A DNA stretch of 64,000 nucleotides, taken from positions 321,730 to 385,729 of the forward strand of contig NZ_JAAAMG010000002.1 in NCBI RefSeq assembly GCF_010500815.1. Direction: 5' to 3'. Source of the stretch: Jiella pacifica. Lineage in GTDB: Bacteria; Pseudomonadota; Alphaproteobacteria; Rhizobiales; Rhizobiaceae. Below are positions 36,159-45,910 of the stretch, in pieces. The first letter of the stretch is position 1. Each line of letters begins with the position of its first letter. The notes under the pieces were generated by a model. It searched no databases and was not told the origin of the DNA. It saw nothing but the letters and a program-made list of their open reading frames with translations. A program made the translations under genes and the position numbers.

Positions 36159-37445
36159 ATGTCTCTCGATCCCAAACTTCGCCAGGATATCCTCGATTCG
36201 GTCGAAGCGGGCTTCGAAGAGCAGATTGCTTTCACCCAGAAGCTCGTGTCCTTCCCATCGACGCGCGGCGGCGAACACGCCATCCAGGATTTCGTCTTCC
36301 GCGAATACAAAAAGCGCGGCTATGCGCTCGACCGGTTCGCCATGGACCGCGACGCGATCCTTCGCCATCCGGGCGGCTCGCCCTGGTCCGATGAGCACTC
36401 CGACGCGCCCATCGTCGTCGGGATCCATCGTCCGCGCGAGGAGAAAGGCCGCTCGCTGATCCTGCAGTCGCATCTCGACGTGGTCCCGGCCGGGCCTGCC
36501 GGCATGTGGGAAAGCCCGCCTTTCGAGCCGCGGATTGCGGGCGATTGGATGTTCGGACGCGGCGCCGCCGACATGAAGGCGGGCGCGGCGGCCAACGTCT
36601 TCGCCATGGACGCGCTCACACGGATCGGCCTGCAGCCAGCTGCCACCGTCACCATCCAGTCGGTCGTCGAGGAGGAGTCCACCGGCAATGGCGCACTGAT
36701 GGCCCATCTTCGCGGCTATCAGGCCGACGCCGTGCTCATTCCCGAGCCGGAAGACGAGATGCTGGTGCGCGCCAACACCGGTGTCCTGTGGTTCCAGGTC
36801 GAGGTCAGCGGCCTTCCGGTCCATGTCCGCGAGATGGAGACCGGCACGAACGCGATCGACGCGACCTACCGGCTGATCGCGGCGCTGCGGGAGCTCGAGG
36901 AGGCGTGGAATGCGCGCCGGCACGAGCATCCCTATTTCGACGATCTGGCTCACCCGATCAATCTGAACATCGGCAAGATCGAAGGCGGCGACTGGGCCTC
37001 CTCGGTACCCTGCTGGTGCCGTATCGACTGCCGCATCGCGATCTATCCGGGGACCAGCGCCGCTTCCGCGGCCGAGGACATCCGTGGCTGGATCGCGGCC
37101 TTCGCCCACGGCGATCCGTATCTCTCGAACCACCCGCCGCAGGTGACCTTCAACGGGTTCCATGCTGAAGGCTATGCGCTCGAGCCCGGCTCGGACGCCG
37201 AGGCGGTTCTCGAACGCGCCCACGTCGCCGCCGTCGGCGAACCGCTGAAGAGCTTCACCACGCCGGGGTACCTCGATACCCGCGTCTACGCGCTCTACGA
37301 CCGGATCCCGGCGCTCTGCTACGGCCCGGTCTCGCGCAACGTCCACGGTTTCGACGAATGCGTCAGCCTTTCCTCGGTGAAGCGGATCAGCGGCGCGATG
37401 GCGCTGTTCATCGCCGAATGGTGCGGCACCGAACAAAAGTCGTGA
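36159..37445 (+). CDS. M20 family metallopeptidase (ArgE/DapE-like deacylase)
   Basis: A 428-residue zinc hydrolase of the ArgE/DapE/ACY1 group. Metal-site motifs are SHLDVVP (His105, Asp107), GRGAADMKAG (Asp138) and VVEEESTGNG (catalytic Glu171, metal Glu172). A dimerisation domain is inserted in the middle. I chose ATG 36159 (MSLDPKLRQ); an upstream in-frame start at 36078 lacks homology-like content. It is divergent from the LIV-type transporter, which suggests the transporter brings in an N-acyl or amide substrate cleaved here. Confidence 0.87.
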   Translation: MSLDPKLRQDILDSVEAGFEEQIAFTQKLVSFPSTRGGEHAIQDFVFREYKKRGYALDRFAMDRDAILRHPGGSPWSDEHSDAPIVVGIHRPREEKGRSLILQSHLDVVPAGPAGMWESPPFEPRIAGDWMFGRGAADMKAGAAANVFAMDALTRIGLQPAATVTIQSVVEEESTGNGALMAHLRGYQADAVLIPEPEDEMLVRANTGVLWFQVEVSGLPVHVREMETGTNAIDATYRLIAALRELEEAWNARRHEHPYFDDLAHPINLNIGKIEGGDWASSVPCWCRIDCRIAIYPGTSAASAAEDIRGWIAAFAHGDPYLSNHPPQVTFNGFHAEGYALEPGSDAEAVLERAHVAAVGEPLKSFTTPGYLDTRVYALYDRIPALCYGPVSRNVHGFDECVSLSSVKRISGAMALFIAEWCGTEQKS

Positions 37446-37527
37446 CACCGGCGCCGACGGGATTTCGGCACGGCACCGCCGAACCTCGGACGGTCACCAC
37501 TCGGGGCAATGTTGAAGGATCGAGATC

Positions 37528-38142
37528 ATGAGCACCATCCGCACCGTCGAGGAACTGCGTTCGGTCTACAAGCCGGCGCTCGAGCGCTCCATCCAGAAGG
37601 AAATGAAGGCTCTCGACAAGCACGCCAAGGCATTCCTGGCGATCAGCCCCTTCCTGCTGATCGGCTCCAGCGCGCCCGGCGGGCGCGCCGACGTCAGCCC
37701 GAAGGGCGACCAGCCCGGCTTCGTCCATGCCCTCGACGACAAGACGATCGCGATTCCCGATCGGCCGGGTAACAACCGGCTCGACACCTTCGAGAACATC
37801 CTCGGCAACCCGCAGGTCGGCCTCATCTTCCTCGTTCCCGGCATGAACGAGACGCTGCGCATCAACGGGCGGGCCGAGCTGCGCATCGATGCCGATCTGC
37901 TGGCGATGTTCGAATACCAGGGCAAGCTGCCGATCAGCGTCCTCGTCGTTCATGTCGAGGAGGTCTATCTGCACTGCGCCAAAGCCTTCATGCGGTCCGG
38001 CCTTTGGGATCCCTCGACCTTCATCGACCGCAGCAGCTTCCCGTCCTTTGGCGCGATGCTGAAGGACCAGATCGCGCTGGACGAGCCGGCCGCCGACATC
38101 GACCGCAATCTCGCGGAGCGCTACAAGGTGACGCTGTACTGA
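37528..38142 (+). CDS. PPOX-type FMN-dependent flavoprotein (MSMEG_1061-like)
   Basis: A 204-residue split-barrel flavin-binding protein of the pyridoxamine 5'-phosphate oxidase superfamily. Characteristic stretches are GRADVSPKGDQPGFVHALDDKTIAIPDRPGN (cofactor-binding strands near 49-79) and LIFLVPGMNETLRINGRA near 92-109. Such proteins bind FMN, F420 or heme; the reaction here is unknown. It follows the M20 gene by 82 bases with a ribosome binding site, GAAGGATCGAG. Confidence 0.82.
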   Translation: MSTIRTVEELRSVYKPALERSIQKEMKALDKHAKAFLAISPFLLIGSSAPGGRADVSPKGDQPGFVHALDDKTIAIPDRPGNNRLDTFENILGNPQVGLIFLVPGMNETLRINGRAELRIDADLLAMFEYQGKLPISVLVVHVEEVYLHCAKAFMRSGLWDPSTFIDRSSFPSFGAMLKDQIALDEPAADIDRNLAERYKVTLY

Positions 38143-38529
38143 CGACGGGGCCGGCCGCATCCACAAGATGCCGGCGCCATGGCTTGAAAAATTGGGGCCT
38201 TCGTCCCCTGCCTCGGATGCCCGACCGTACTCGGCCGGGTCGAGATTAAAGCCGCGAGCAAGAATTCGCGGAGATCGCCGCCCTGCGTGGGCAGCCCGGC
38301 GACGGGCCGGGTCAGCTCAGGCCCCTGCTCCCTTTCCCCATGAAGTCGTCTTTCTCGGTGATGGCCCCGGTGGTTCCTCGCCGCGCATCGGCACGTCCAT
38401 GGGATCGGCCTCGCTGACGCGCCTTCTGGGGTGACATACTTTTCGGCAACGCCGTAGTTCCAAGACGGCATTTCAGCGCATCACCTCCCCCTGCTAGCCT
38501 CCGGTCGATCATTGCGTCGGAGGCAATTC
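38143..38529. other. 387-base intergenic region
   Basis: No supported gene. It holds a small hairpin, CCGCGA / TCGCGG (38252-38271), a candidate end for the PPOX transcript. A minus-strand frame (38312-38512) ends in TGAITEKDDFMGKGSRGLS, which looks protein-like but which I could not assign; it may be a gene remnant. The promoter of the next operon should lie near 38430-38500. Confidence 0.45.
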
Positions 38530-39303
38530 ATGAGCGGCAAGGACGACATCGGCGGCTACACGCTCGGGCACCTGCCCGGTCAGCGCTGGACGATCGGCAC
38601 CGACATGGTAGGCACCGTTCGGCCGCAGCCCGCAAGCCGGCCCGTCCGCATCCCGGCCCGCCCGCTGGACGTCGAGATCGACTTGGCGCGGACGGCGCTC
38701 CTCGTCGTCGACATGCAGAACGACTTCCTGCACCCGGACGGCTGGTTCGCCGGGCGGGGCGTCGACATCTCCCCACTCTCGACCGTCGTCCCGGCCATCC
38801 GCGATCTGTCCGCCAGCTGCCGCGCCGCGAGCATTCCCGTGGTCTGGGTGAACTGGGGCGTCGGCCATGGCGCCGACGGGCTGCCGGCCAACGTGCTCTT
38901 CCGGGGCAAGCGAAAAGCCGATGCCACCGGCTACGGCGAGCCGGGAGCTCTGCGCGAAGGCAGCTGGGGTGCCGCCGTCGCCGATGAACTGGCGCCGGAG
39001 GCAACCGACCTCGTGGTGCCGAAGCAGCGCTTTTCCGGCTTCCACGAGACCCGGCTCGACAGTGTCCTGCGCAATCTCGGCGTCACGACGCTGCTGTTCG
39101 CCGGCATCAACATCGATCGCTGCGTCTTCGAGACCCTCACCGATGCCGGCGCGCGCGGCTACGACTGCCTGCTCGTGGAGGATGCCTGCACCACCGTCTC
39201 GCCGCCCGAGATCAGCCGGGCGATCACCTGGCTCATCGAGGAACTGCATGGGTTCGTGATCCGCCGGGATCACATCGTCGAAGCCCTGACGCCCTTCCCC
39301 TGA
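38530..39303 (+). CDS. isochorismatase-like cysteine hydrolase (amidase)
   Basis: A 257-residue hydrolase with the catalytic triad of the N-carbamoylsarcosine amidase/RutB/nicotinamidase group: Asp61 in LLVVDMQNDF, Lys165 in VVPKQRFSGF, and Cys198 in AGINIDRCVFET. I chose ATG 38530 after GGAGG. RutB-type members hydrolyse ureido or carbamoyl groups. The neighbours (cyclic amidohydrolase, deaminase-like amidohydrolase) make an amide or carbamoyl product of a nitrogen heterocycle the likely substrate. Confidence 0.87.
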   Translation: MSGKDDIGGYTLGHLPGQRWTIGTDMVGTVRPQPASRPVRIPARPLDVEIDLARTALLVVDMQNDFLHPDGWFAGRGVDISPLSTVVPAIRDLSASCRAASIPVVWVNWGVGHGADGLPANVLFRGKRKADATGYGEPGALREGSWGAAVADELAPEATDLVVPKQRFSGFHETRLDSVLRNLGVTTLLFAGINIDRCVFETLTDAGARGYDCLLVEDACTTVSPPEISRAITWLIEELHGFVIRRDHIVEALTPFP

Positions 39304-39346
39304 AGTCTCAGCCATTCCCATCCCTCCATACTTAGAAGGACGCTCC

Positions 39347-40381
39347 ATGCGACACGCGACGCTCTCCTGGCTCTCGGCCGCGATGCTGACCGCCGGCCTG
39401 TCGGCCACGCCGGCCCTTGCCGAGGAAACCCACATCGACTTCGTCCTGAACTGGAAATACCAGGGACCGCAGTCGGCGTTCTTCATGGCCAAGGACAAGG
39501 GCTACTTCGCCGAGGAAGGCCTCGACGTCACCATCGACCAGGGCGAAGGCTCGGCCGCGGCGATCACCAAGGTGGCGAGCGGGGCCTACGACGCCGGCTT
39601 CGGCGACATCAACGCGCTGATCGCGCTTGCCGCCGACAAACCCGACGAAGCGCCGATCGCCGTCTATGTCATGTTCAACAATCCGCCCTTCACCATCGCC
39701 GTGAAGGCCGACAGCGACATCCGCGAGCCGAAGGACCTCGAAGGCAAGACCATCGGCGGGCCGGCCAGCGACGGCGCGCTGCAGCTCTTCCCGGCCTTCG
39801 CCGAGATCACCGGCATCGACCCATCGAAGGTCGAGATCACTAACATGCAGGCGAACCTGCGCGAGCAGATGCTGGCGCGCGGCCAGGTCGACGGCGTGTT
39901 CGGCTACGTCAATACCATCGCCTTCAGCGCCAAGAGCGCCGGGATGAATCCGGACGAGGACTTCCGTTTCATCAATTACGGCAACTACGGCATGGACCTC
40001 TATTCCAACGCCGTCGTCGTCTCCAAGGCCTTGGCGAAGGACCATCCGGAAGCCGTCGAGGGACTGCTGCGCGCCATCAACCGCGGCGTCAAGGACATGA
40101 TCGCCGACCCGAACGGCTCGGTGAAGTACGTCATGGACCGCGAGCCGCTGCTCAACGCCGATGTCGAGGCCGAGCGGACCGTGGCGACGCTGAAGATGGA
40201 GATGAGCAACCCGGAAGCGGAGACGATCGGCCTCGGTGCCGTCGACGAGGCGCGGCTGAAGCGCGCGATCGACATCCTGGTCAAGGCGCGCGACCTGCCG
40301 CGGGCGCCGGAGGTCTCCGAGATCTTCACCGATCGCTTCCTGCCGCCGCTCAGCGAGCGCCCGACCAAGATCGTCGACTGA
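39347..40381 (+). CDS. NMT1/THI5-like ABC substrate-binding protein
   Basis: A 344-residue periplasmic binding protein with a signal peptide (about 1-25, ending PALA). The SsuA/THI5 fold is shown by VLNWKYQGPQSAFFMAKDKGYF and EEGLDVTIDQGEGS near 30-70. This group binds sulfonates, nitrate, pyrimidine precursors of thiamine or riboflavin. It works with the ATPase and permease encoded at 42653-44310, from which it is separated by two metabolic genes. Confidence 0.9.
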   Translation: MRHATLSWLSAAMLTAGLSATPALAEETHIDFVLNWKYQGPQSAFFMAKDKGYFAEEGLDVTIDQGEGSAAAITKVASGAYDAGFGDINALIALAADKPDEAPIAVYVMFNNPPFTIAVKADSDIREPKDLEGKTIGGPASDGALQLFPAFAEITGIDPSKVEITNMQANLREQMLARGQVDGVFGYVNTIAFSAKSAGMNPDEDFRFINYGNYGMDLYSNAVVVSKALAKDHPEAVEGLLRAINRGVKDMIADPNGSVKYVMDREPLLNADVEAERTVATLKMEMSNPEAETIGLGAVDEARLKRAIDILVKARDLPRAPEVSEIFTDRFLPPLSERPTKIVD

Positions 40382-40392
40382 GAGCACGACCG

Positions 40393-41184
40393 ATGGAACT
40401 GAACATGCAAGGCCGGACGGCGATCATCACCGGTCCGGCCAAGGGAATGGGCGCGGCCGTCACCCGCGCCTTCGCCTCCGAGGGTTGCAACCTCGTTCTC
40501 GCGGGGCGGGACGTCGCGGCAATCGAAGCGGTCGCCGAAGAAGTCCGGCAGGCCGGACGTGCGGTCGAGGTCGTCGCTTGCGACGTTTCCGACGACGGCC
40601 GGTGCGACGATCTGGTGGCACAGGCGAAGGCCCGCTTCGGCCGCGTCGACATCCTCGTCAACGTCGCCGGCGGCTCCGGGCCGATCGGCAAGACCGGCTG
40701 GGAGACGACACGCGAGGAGTTCGACGACATCATCGAGGTCAACATGGCCGGCTGCTTCAACACCATGCGGGCGGTGATGCCGGTGATGATCGAACAGCGC
40801 TACGGCAAGATCGTCAATGTCGGCGGCACCTTCGGCATGCGCGGCCGGGCGGGACGAATGGCCTATTCGGCCTCGAAGTGGGGCCTGCGCGGCATCACCA
40901 AGAGCTTCGCGCTGGAGGCCGGGCCGTACAACGTCAACGTGAATTACGTCGCGCCCGGCATGGTCGACGGCGGGCGGTTTCGTGGCAAGGTGGTGCCGGA
41001 AATGGCCCGACGCCTCGGCATCTCCGAGGCGGAGGCCGCCGAGCGCCACGCCGAGGACTACGCCATGCGCCGGGTTTCGACCGGCGAAGACGTGGCGTGT
41101 GCCTGTCTCTTCCTCGCCAGCGACGTCTCGCGCCAGATCACCGGCACCGATCTGCCGGTCGACGGAGGATGGGCCCAGCTATGA
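40393..41184 (+). CDS. short-chain dehydrogenase/reductase (SDR)
   Basis: A 263-residue classical SDR. The cofactor motif is TGPAKGMG near residue 14-21, and the catalytic YSASK is at about 157-161. At the position of the usual catalytic serine, 13 residues before the tyrosine, there is glycine followed by threonine (NVGGTFG), so the active site is altered or shifted. It overlaps the cyclic amidohydrolase gene by ATGA. The substrate is unknown; a keto or hydroxy group on an operon intermediate is inferred. Confidence 0.88.
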   Translation: MELNMQGRTAIITGPAKGMGAAVTRAFASEGCNLVLAGRDVAAIEAVAEEVRQAGRAVEVVACDVSDDGRCDDLVAQAKARFGRVDILVNVAGGSGPIGKTGWETTREEFDDIIEVNMAGCFNTMRAVMPVMIEQRYGKIVNVGGTFGMRGRAGRMAYSASKWGLRGITKSFALEAGPYNVNVNYVAPGMVDGGRFRGKVVPEMARRLGISEAEAAERHAEDYAMRRVSTGEDVACACLFLASDVSRQITGTDLPVDGGWAQL

Positions 41185-42656
41185 CAACCACAGACATCCA
41201 TGCAGGCGGCGCCCTCGTCGCCGACCTCGTCATCGCCGGCGGAACGCTGGTGCGCGAGGATGCCACCGTCCCGGCATCGATCGCCATCCTCGACGGCAAG
41301 ATCCTGGCCGTCGGCGACGAGGCGGCCATGCCGCCGACGCGCCAGACGCTGCGGGCGGAAGGCCTGCACATCCTGCCCGGCGCGATCGACGTGCACGTGC
41401 ATTTCCGCGATCCCGGCTACACCCACAAGGAAGACTTCGGAACGGGAACCGCCGCCGCGGCGATGGGGGGCGTCACCACCGTCTTCGAGATGCCGAACGT
41501 CATTCCCCCGACCTCGACCCCCGAGGGCCTGCGCATCAAGCAGCAGGCCGCCGAAAAGGCGATGGTGGATTTCGGCCTCTACGGTCTCCTCGGCGACGAA
41601 AACCTCGATCAGATCGAGGCGCTGATCGACGGCGGCGTCGCCGCGTTCAAATGCTACATGGGCAACACCTTCGGCAACCTGCCCTCACCCTCCACCGGAG
41701 CAATGCTGGAAGGCTTCGAGATCGTCGCGAAACACGGCATCCGCGTCTCGCTCCACGCCGAAACCGCCTCGATCAACAAGTGGCGGCAGCGGCGGCTGAC
41801 CGAGGCCGGCCGACACGATGCCATCGCCCATCTCCAGGCCCGCCCGCCCCTGGTCGCGGTGGAAGCGGTGTCCCGCGCGGCGGTGCTGGCGGAATGGACG
41901 GGTGCGCGCATCCATATCCTGCACATTTCCTCCGGCGACGAGTTGCGCCCCTTGCGCGAAGCGAGGGCGCGCGGCGTCGACATCACCGGCGAGACCTGCC
42001 CGCACTACCTCCTCCTCGACGAGACCGCCTATGAGCGGCACGGCTCGATCGTCCGGGTCAATCCGCCGGTGCGCGAGCGCGCCCATCAGTTGGCGCTGTG
42101 GGAAGGCATCGCCGACGGCACGATCGACATGATCGCCACCGACCACGCGCCCCATACCGAGGCCGAGAAGGTCAATGCCGACATCTGGCAGGCCGACTGC
42201 GGTTTTCCGGGGGTCGAAACACAGATGCCGCTGATGCTGACGGAAGTTCATCGGGGTCGGCTGAGCCTGCAGGACTATGTGCGTCTGTCGAGCGCCGCGC
42301 CGGCGCGCAGCTTCGGGCTCTATCCCCGGAAGGGAACGCTCCTGCCCGGCAGCGACGCCGACATCGCCATCGTCGATCTGTCGCGGCGCGAGACGATCCG
42401 CGCGGCGGGGCTGCATTCGCGCTCCCGGATCAACCCGTTCGAAGGCATGGAGACGGTCGGCGCTCCGATCCACACGCTGGTGCGCGGCCGCTTCGTCATG
42501 CGCGACCGCAAGCTGGTGGAAGACGCCGCCGGCTGGGGCCGCAACGTTTCGGCCAAGCAGAAGATGCCGCCGCCCGCCCCGCGCAACGTCGACCTAACCA
42601 TGGAAGCGGTGACGCGGCCGGCCGCGGGACGCTTCGGTCCGGAGGGTGCCCGATGA
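41181..42656 (+). CDS. dihydroorotase/allantoinase-like cyclic amidohydrolase
   Basis: A 491-residue amidohydrolase-superfamily enzyme that opens cyclic amide rings. The binuclear metal site is complete: HVHFRDPG (His72, His74), carboxylated Lys156 in AFKCYMGN, His191 in SLHAET, His247 in ILHISS, and Asp320 in ATDHAPH. The FRDPG form favours dihydroorotase or allantoinase over hydantoinase. It is coupled by ATGA overlaps on both sides. If it acts on dihydroorotate it would link this operon to the PyrK/PyrD/carbamoylase operon at 48.9-56.2 kb; allantoin and other ureides are alternatives. Confidence 0.87.
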   Translation: MTTTDIHAGGALVADLVIAGGTLVREDATVPASIAILDGKILAVGDEAAMPPTRQTLRAEGLHILPGAIDVHVHFRDPGYTHKEDFGTGTAAAAMGGVTTVFEMPNVIPPTSTPEGLRIKQQAAEKAMVDFGLYGLLGDENLDQIEALIDGGVAAFKCYMGNTFGNLPSPSTGAMLEGFEIVAKHGIRVSLHAETASINKWRQRRLTEAGRHDAIAHLQARPPLVAVEAVSRAAVLAEWTGARIHILHISSGDELRPLREARARGVDITGETCPHYLLLDETAYERHGSIVRVNPPVRERAHQLALWEGIADGTIDMIATDHAPHTEAEKVNADIWQADCGFPGVETQMPLMLTEVHRGRLSLQDYVRLSSAAPARSFGLYPRKGTLLPGSDADIAIVDLSRRETIRAAGLHSRSRINPFEGMETVGAPIHTLVRGRFVMRDRKLVEDAAGWGRNVSAKQKMPPPAPRNVDLTMEAVTRPAAGRFGPEGAR

Positions 42657-43546
42657 CCATGGCTGCCGAGCGAACCGCCATCCCCTCGCCGCCGGGGGCG
42701 ATAGCACCCACGGAAAGCCTGTCGCGGCCGCTGATCCAGATCGAGGACGTCTCGCTCACCTATGGCCGGGGCGAGCGCGAGGTGCAGGCGCTGTCTCGCA
42801 CCTCGCTTGACGTGCCGAACGGCGATTTCGTCGCGCTCGTCGGACCGTCCGGCTGCGGCAAGTCGACGATCCTCAAGATCGTCGCGCAGCTGCTCTCGCC
42901 GAGCGAGGGGCACGTCTTCGTCGTGGGCCGCGAGATCGGCGCCGTCGCCATCCGCATCGGCATGGCCTTCCAGAACCCGACGCTGCTGCCCTGGCTGTCG
43001 ATCCGCGACAACGTCATGCTGCCCTTGAAGATCTCCCAGCCGTTCCGGCGCGACTGGCGGCGCAAGAAGAACGGCGAATATCGCGACCGCGCCGAGGCGC
43101 TGCTCGCCAAGGTTGGCCTTAGCGGTTTCGCCGGCCACTATCCCTGGCAACTCTCCGGCGGCATGCAGCAACGCGCCTCGCTCTGCCGCGCGCTCGTCCA
43201 CGAGCCGACGCTGCTGCTTCTCGACGAACCCTTCGGCGCCCTCGACCAGTTTACCCGCGAAGAGCTGTGGGACGTACTGCAGGCGCTGTGGATGGAGCAG
43301 AAGCCGACGGTGCTGCTCGTCACCCACGACCTCAGGGAAAGCGCCTATCTCGCCAACCGGATCGTGGTGATGAGCGCCCGTCCCGGCCGGATCATCGTCG
43401 ACGAAAGGGTCGACTACGCGCGGCCTCGGTCGATCGAGACCACCTTCCGCCCCGATTTCGTCGAACTCAACCACCGTCTGCGCTCGCTGATCTTCGAGGC
43501 CCGCGCGGCGGGACCCGGCGCCGTCCCGGCGGGAGCTGCCGCATGA
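42653..43546 (+). CDS. SsuB/TauB-type ABC transporter ATP-binding protein
   Basis: A 297-residue ATPase of the nitrate/sulfonate/pyrimidine-precursor group. Walker A is GPSGCGKST near residue 62, the signature LSGGMQQR near 166, and Walker B LLLLDEPFGALDQ near 187. It has about 25 extra N-terminal residues before the domain. It is coupled by ATGA to the genes before and after it. Confidence 0.92.
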   Translation: MTMAAERTAIPSPPGAIAPTESLSRPLIQIEDVSLTYGRGEREVQALSRTSLDVPNGDFVALVGPSGCGKSTILKIVAQLLSPSEGHVFVVGREIGAVAIRIGMAFQNPTLLPWLSIRDNVMLPLKISQPFRRDWRRKKNGEYRDRAEALLAKVGLSGFAGHYPWQLSGGMQQRASLCRALVHEPTLLLLDEPFGALDQFTREELWDVLQALWMEQKPTVLLVTHDLRESAYLANRIVVMSARPGRIIVDERVDYARPRSIETTFRPDFVELNHRLRSLIFEARAAGPGAVPAGAAA

Positions 43547-44310
43547 AGAACACGGAACGCTTCGCCTCCACGGCGCTGATCGTCGGCTTCTTCCTTGTCT
43601 GGGAACTCGCCTGCATTGCCTTCGGCATCAGCGAGATCGTGCTGCCGCGGCCCTCGCAGATCCTCATGACGCTGATCGAGCGCTGGCCGGCGCTGGTGCC
43701 GCACACCGTCCAGACGCTCTATACGACGCTGGTCGGCTTCGCGCTCGGGGTCGGGATCGGGGTGGTGATCGGCATGATCATCGGCTCCTCGCGCGTCGCC
43801 TACAACGTCGCCTTCCCGCTGCTCGTCGGGCTGTCCTCCATCCCGAAGGTAGCGGTGGTGCCGATCTTCGTCCTGTGGTTCGGGGCCGGGACTGTGCCGG
43901 CCGTGCTGACGGCCGTGGTGATCTCGATCTTCCCGGTGGTGGTCAATGTCGCCACCGGCCTCGCCACGACGGAGCCGGAACTGGAAGACGTTCTGCGGAC
44001 GCTGCGGGCGAGCCGCACCGACATTCTTTTCAATGTCGGTCTGCCGCGGGCGATGCCCTATTTCTTCGCCTCGCTGAAGGTTGCGGTGACCCTCGCCTTC
44101 GTCGGTTCGGTCATCGCCGAGACGGTCGCCGGCAATCGCGGCATCGGCAACATGATGCTGATCGCCTCGGCCAACTTCAACGTGCCGCTGACCTTCGCCG
44201 GCCTGTTCATCCTCGCCGCCATGGGAATCGGCCTCTATCTGATCTTCGCCGCGATCGAGAAACGGGTCACCGGCTGGGCCAACCGCAAGGCCGAACTGGC
44301 CATGGGCTGA
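43543..44310 (+). CDS. SsuC/TauC-type ABC transporter permease
   Basis: A 255-residue inner-membrane subunit with about six membrane segments and the EAA motif LEDVLRTLRASRTDILFNVGLPRAMPYF in the C-terminal half. It starts within the ATPase stop (ATGA) and completes the importer with 39347-40381 and 42653-43546. Confidence 0.92.
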   Translation: MKNTERFASTALIVGFFLVWELACIAFGISEIVLPRPSQILMTLIERWPALVPHTVQTLYTTLVGFALGVGIGVVIGMIIGSSRVAYNVAFPLLVGLSSIPKVAVVPIFVLWFGAGTVPAVLTAVVISIFPVVVNVATGLATTEPELEDVLRTLRASRTDILFNVGLPRAMPYFFASLKVAVTLAFVGSVIAETVAGNRGIGNMMLIASANFNVPLTFAGLFILAAMGIGLYLIFAAIEKRVTGWANRKAELAMG

Positions 44311-44364
44311 GGCGATCGGAGCAAGCGACATGGCAGAGACCAGCATCGAGGGACAGCGGGCACC

Positions 44365-45822
44365 ATGACCGAACGGACGATCCTCTGCGCCTCGGCCGCC
44401 GAGGGCGAGGACTACCGCCTCCGCCGCGGCCGCGCCATCAGCCTCGTGGACGGGCGTATCGCCGCGATCACCGACGCGTCGACGCAAGCACCGGGACGAG
44501 AGCCAAGGCTGTTCGCCATGCCCGCGCTCGTCAACGCTCACGATCACGCCCGGCCGATCCGGTCGAGCGCCTTCGGCGCCCTCGGCATCCCTCTGGAATT
44601 GTGGCTGCAGTATCTGGCGCTGCTACCGGCGGTCGATCCCTATCTCGCGGCGACGGCCTCGCTCGGGCGCAGCGCCCTCGGCGGCTGCGGCGCGGTGATG
44701 GTCCACTATACCCGGACGAACGGGTTCACCGCCCTGCCGCAGGAAGCGGCCGAAGTCGCGCGGGCGGCACGGGACGTCGGCGTGCGGATCGGCTTCGCGG
44801 TCGCGCTGAAGGACCGCAACCCGCTGGTCTACGGCCCGTCGGAGGCGGTGCTTTCACTGATGCCCGAGCAGGGGCGTCGGACCATCGAGCAGCGGCTGTC
44901 GAAGCCGCCGCTTTCCCCGACCGACCAGATCAGGCTTGTCGACGAGGTCGCCGAGGCGGCCGGATGTGATCTCGTCGACGTCCAGTACGGGCCGACGGGC
45001 GTCCAGTGGTGCACGCCCGAGCTTCTCGAAGCCGTCGCCCGGGCTTCTGCCGAGACCGGACGCCGCGTCCACATGCACTGCCTCGAAACCGGCTACCAGC
45101 GGGACTGGGCCGACCGGGAGTTCCCTGACGGCATGATACGCTTCCTGAAGGAGATCGGGCTGCTCGGTCTGCGGCTGACGCTGGCGCACTGCACCCATGC
45201 CCGACCGGACGAACTCGAGCTGATCGCCGAGTCCGGCGCGACGATCGCCGTCAATACCCATTCCAACCTCGCGCTGAAATCGGGCATCGCACCCGTCGCC
45301 TCTATGCTCGCTGCCGGATGCAACGTCGCACTCGGCCTCGACGGCACCAGCTTCGACGAGGACGACGACGCCTTCAGCGAAATGCGCCTCGCCTTCGAAC
45401 TGCATCGCGGCTGGGGCTTCGACGAAACGATCTCGGAGCCGGGGATGCTGCGGATCGCGACCCGCAACGGCCGTGCGAGCGTCACGGGATCGGCAGAGGG
45501 CGGCATCCTTTCGGCAGGCATGCCCGCCGACGTCCTCCTGCTCGACGAGGCGGCGCTGGACGAGTACCGCCTCGTCGCCGAACTCTCGCCGGTCGACCAG
45601 CTGTTCGCCCACGGCCGGGCGCGGCACATCGCCGAGCTAATCGTCGCCGGCCGCTCGATCGTCAAGGACGGGCGGCTGACCGGCATCGACCACGCGGCCC
45701 TGCAAGGCGAGCTCGTCGAGCGCTTCCGGCATGGAATGCAATCGGGCGGACCGCTCGCCGAGGCGCTGCCGGAACTCGGCAAGGCCATGCACCGGCACTT
45801 CCGCGACGCGCCGTGCTGCTGA
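44365..45822 (+). CDS. amidohydrolase family protein, cytosine/guanine deaminase-like
   Basis: A 485-residue mononuclear-metal amidohydrolase. Metal and catalytic residues are NAHDHA (His59, His61), His238 with Glu241 in HMHCLET, His275 in LAHCTH, and Asp326 in LGLDGTSF. The HCxET spacing is typical of the S-triazine/guanine/5'-deoxyadenosine deaminase branch. It is the last gene of the operon and would remove an amino group from, or hydrolyse, a nitrogen heterocycle. Confidence 0.85.
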   Translation: MTERTILCASAAEGEDYRLRRGRAISLVDGRIAAITDASTQAPGREPRLFAMPALVNAHDHARPIRSSAFGALGIPLELWLQYLALLPAVDPYLAATASLGRSALGGCGAVMVHYTRTNGFTALPQEAAEVARAARDVGVRIGFAVALKDRNPLVYGPSEAVLSLMPEQGRRTIEQRLSKPPLSPTDQIRLVDEVAEAAGCDLVDVQYGPTGVQWCTPELLEAVARASAETGRRVHMHCLETGYQRDWADREFPDGMIRFLKEIGLLGLRLTLAHCTHARPDELELIAESGATIAVNTHSNLALKSGIAPVASMLAAGCNVALGLDGTSFDEDDDAFSEMRLAFELHRGWGFDETISEPGMLRIATRNGRASVTGSAEGGILSAGMPADVLLLDEAALDEYRLVAELSPVDQLFAHGRARHIAELIVAGRSIVKDGRLTGIDHAALQGELVERFRHGMQSGGPLAEALPELGKAMHRHFRDAPCC

Positions 45823-45870
45823 GCAACGGCGCGGGTCGAGCGGCAGCCATCGACGGGACGCGGATGGAGG

Positions 45871-45898
45871 GGCGAGCGGCGGCGACGCGCCGTTCGCC
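45871..45898. terminator. hairpin between convergent genes
   Basis: GGCGAGCGGCG pairs with CGCCGTTCGCC over 11 positions with one G-T pair and a six-base loop. It lies between the deaminase-like gene and the convergent DUF3830-like gene. Confidence 0.5.
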
Positions 45899-45910
45899 GC
45901 GCGCCTGATG

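Noticed and set aside
37509-37772. Alternative frame overlapping the start of the PPOX gene
   Set aside because: It is a frame-shadow of the PPOX protein; the frame from 37528 carries the family motifs.
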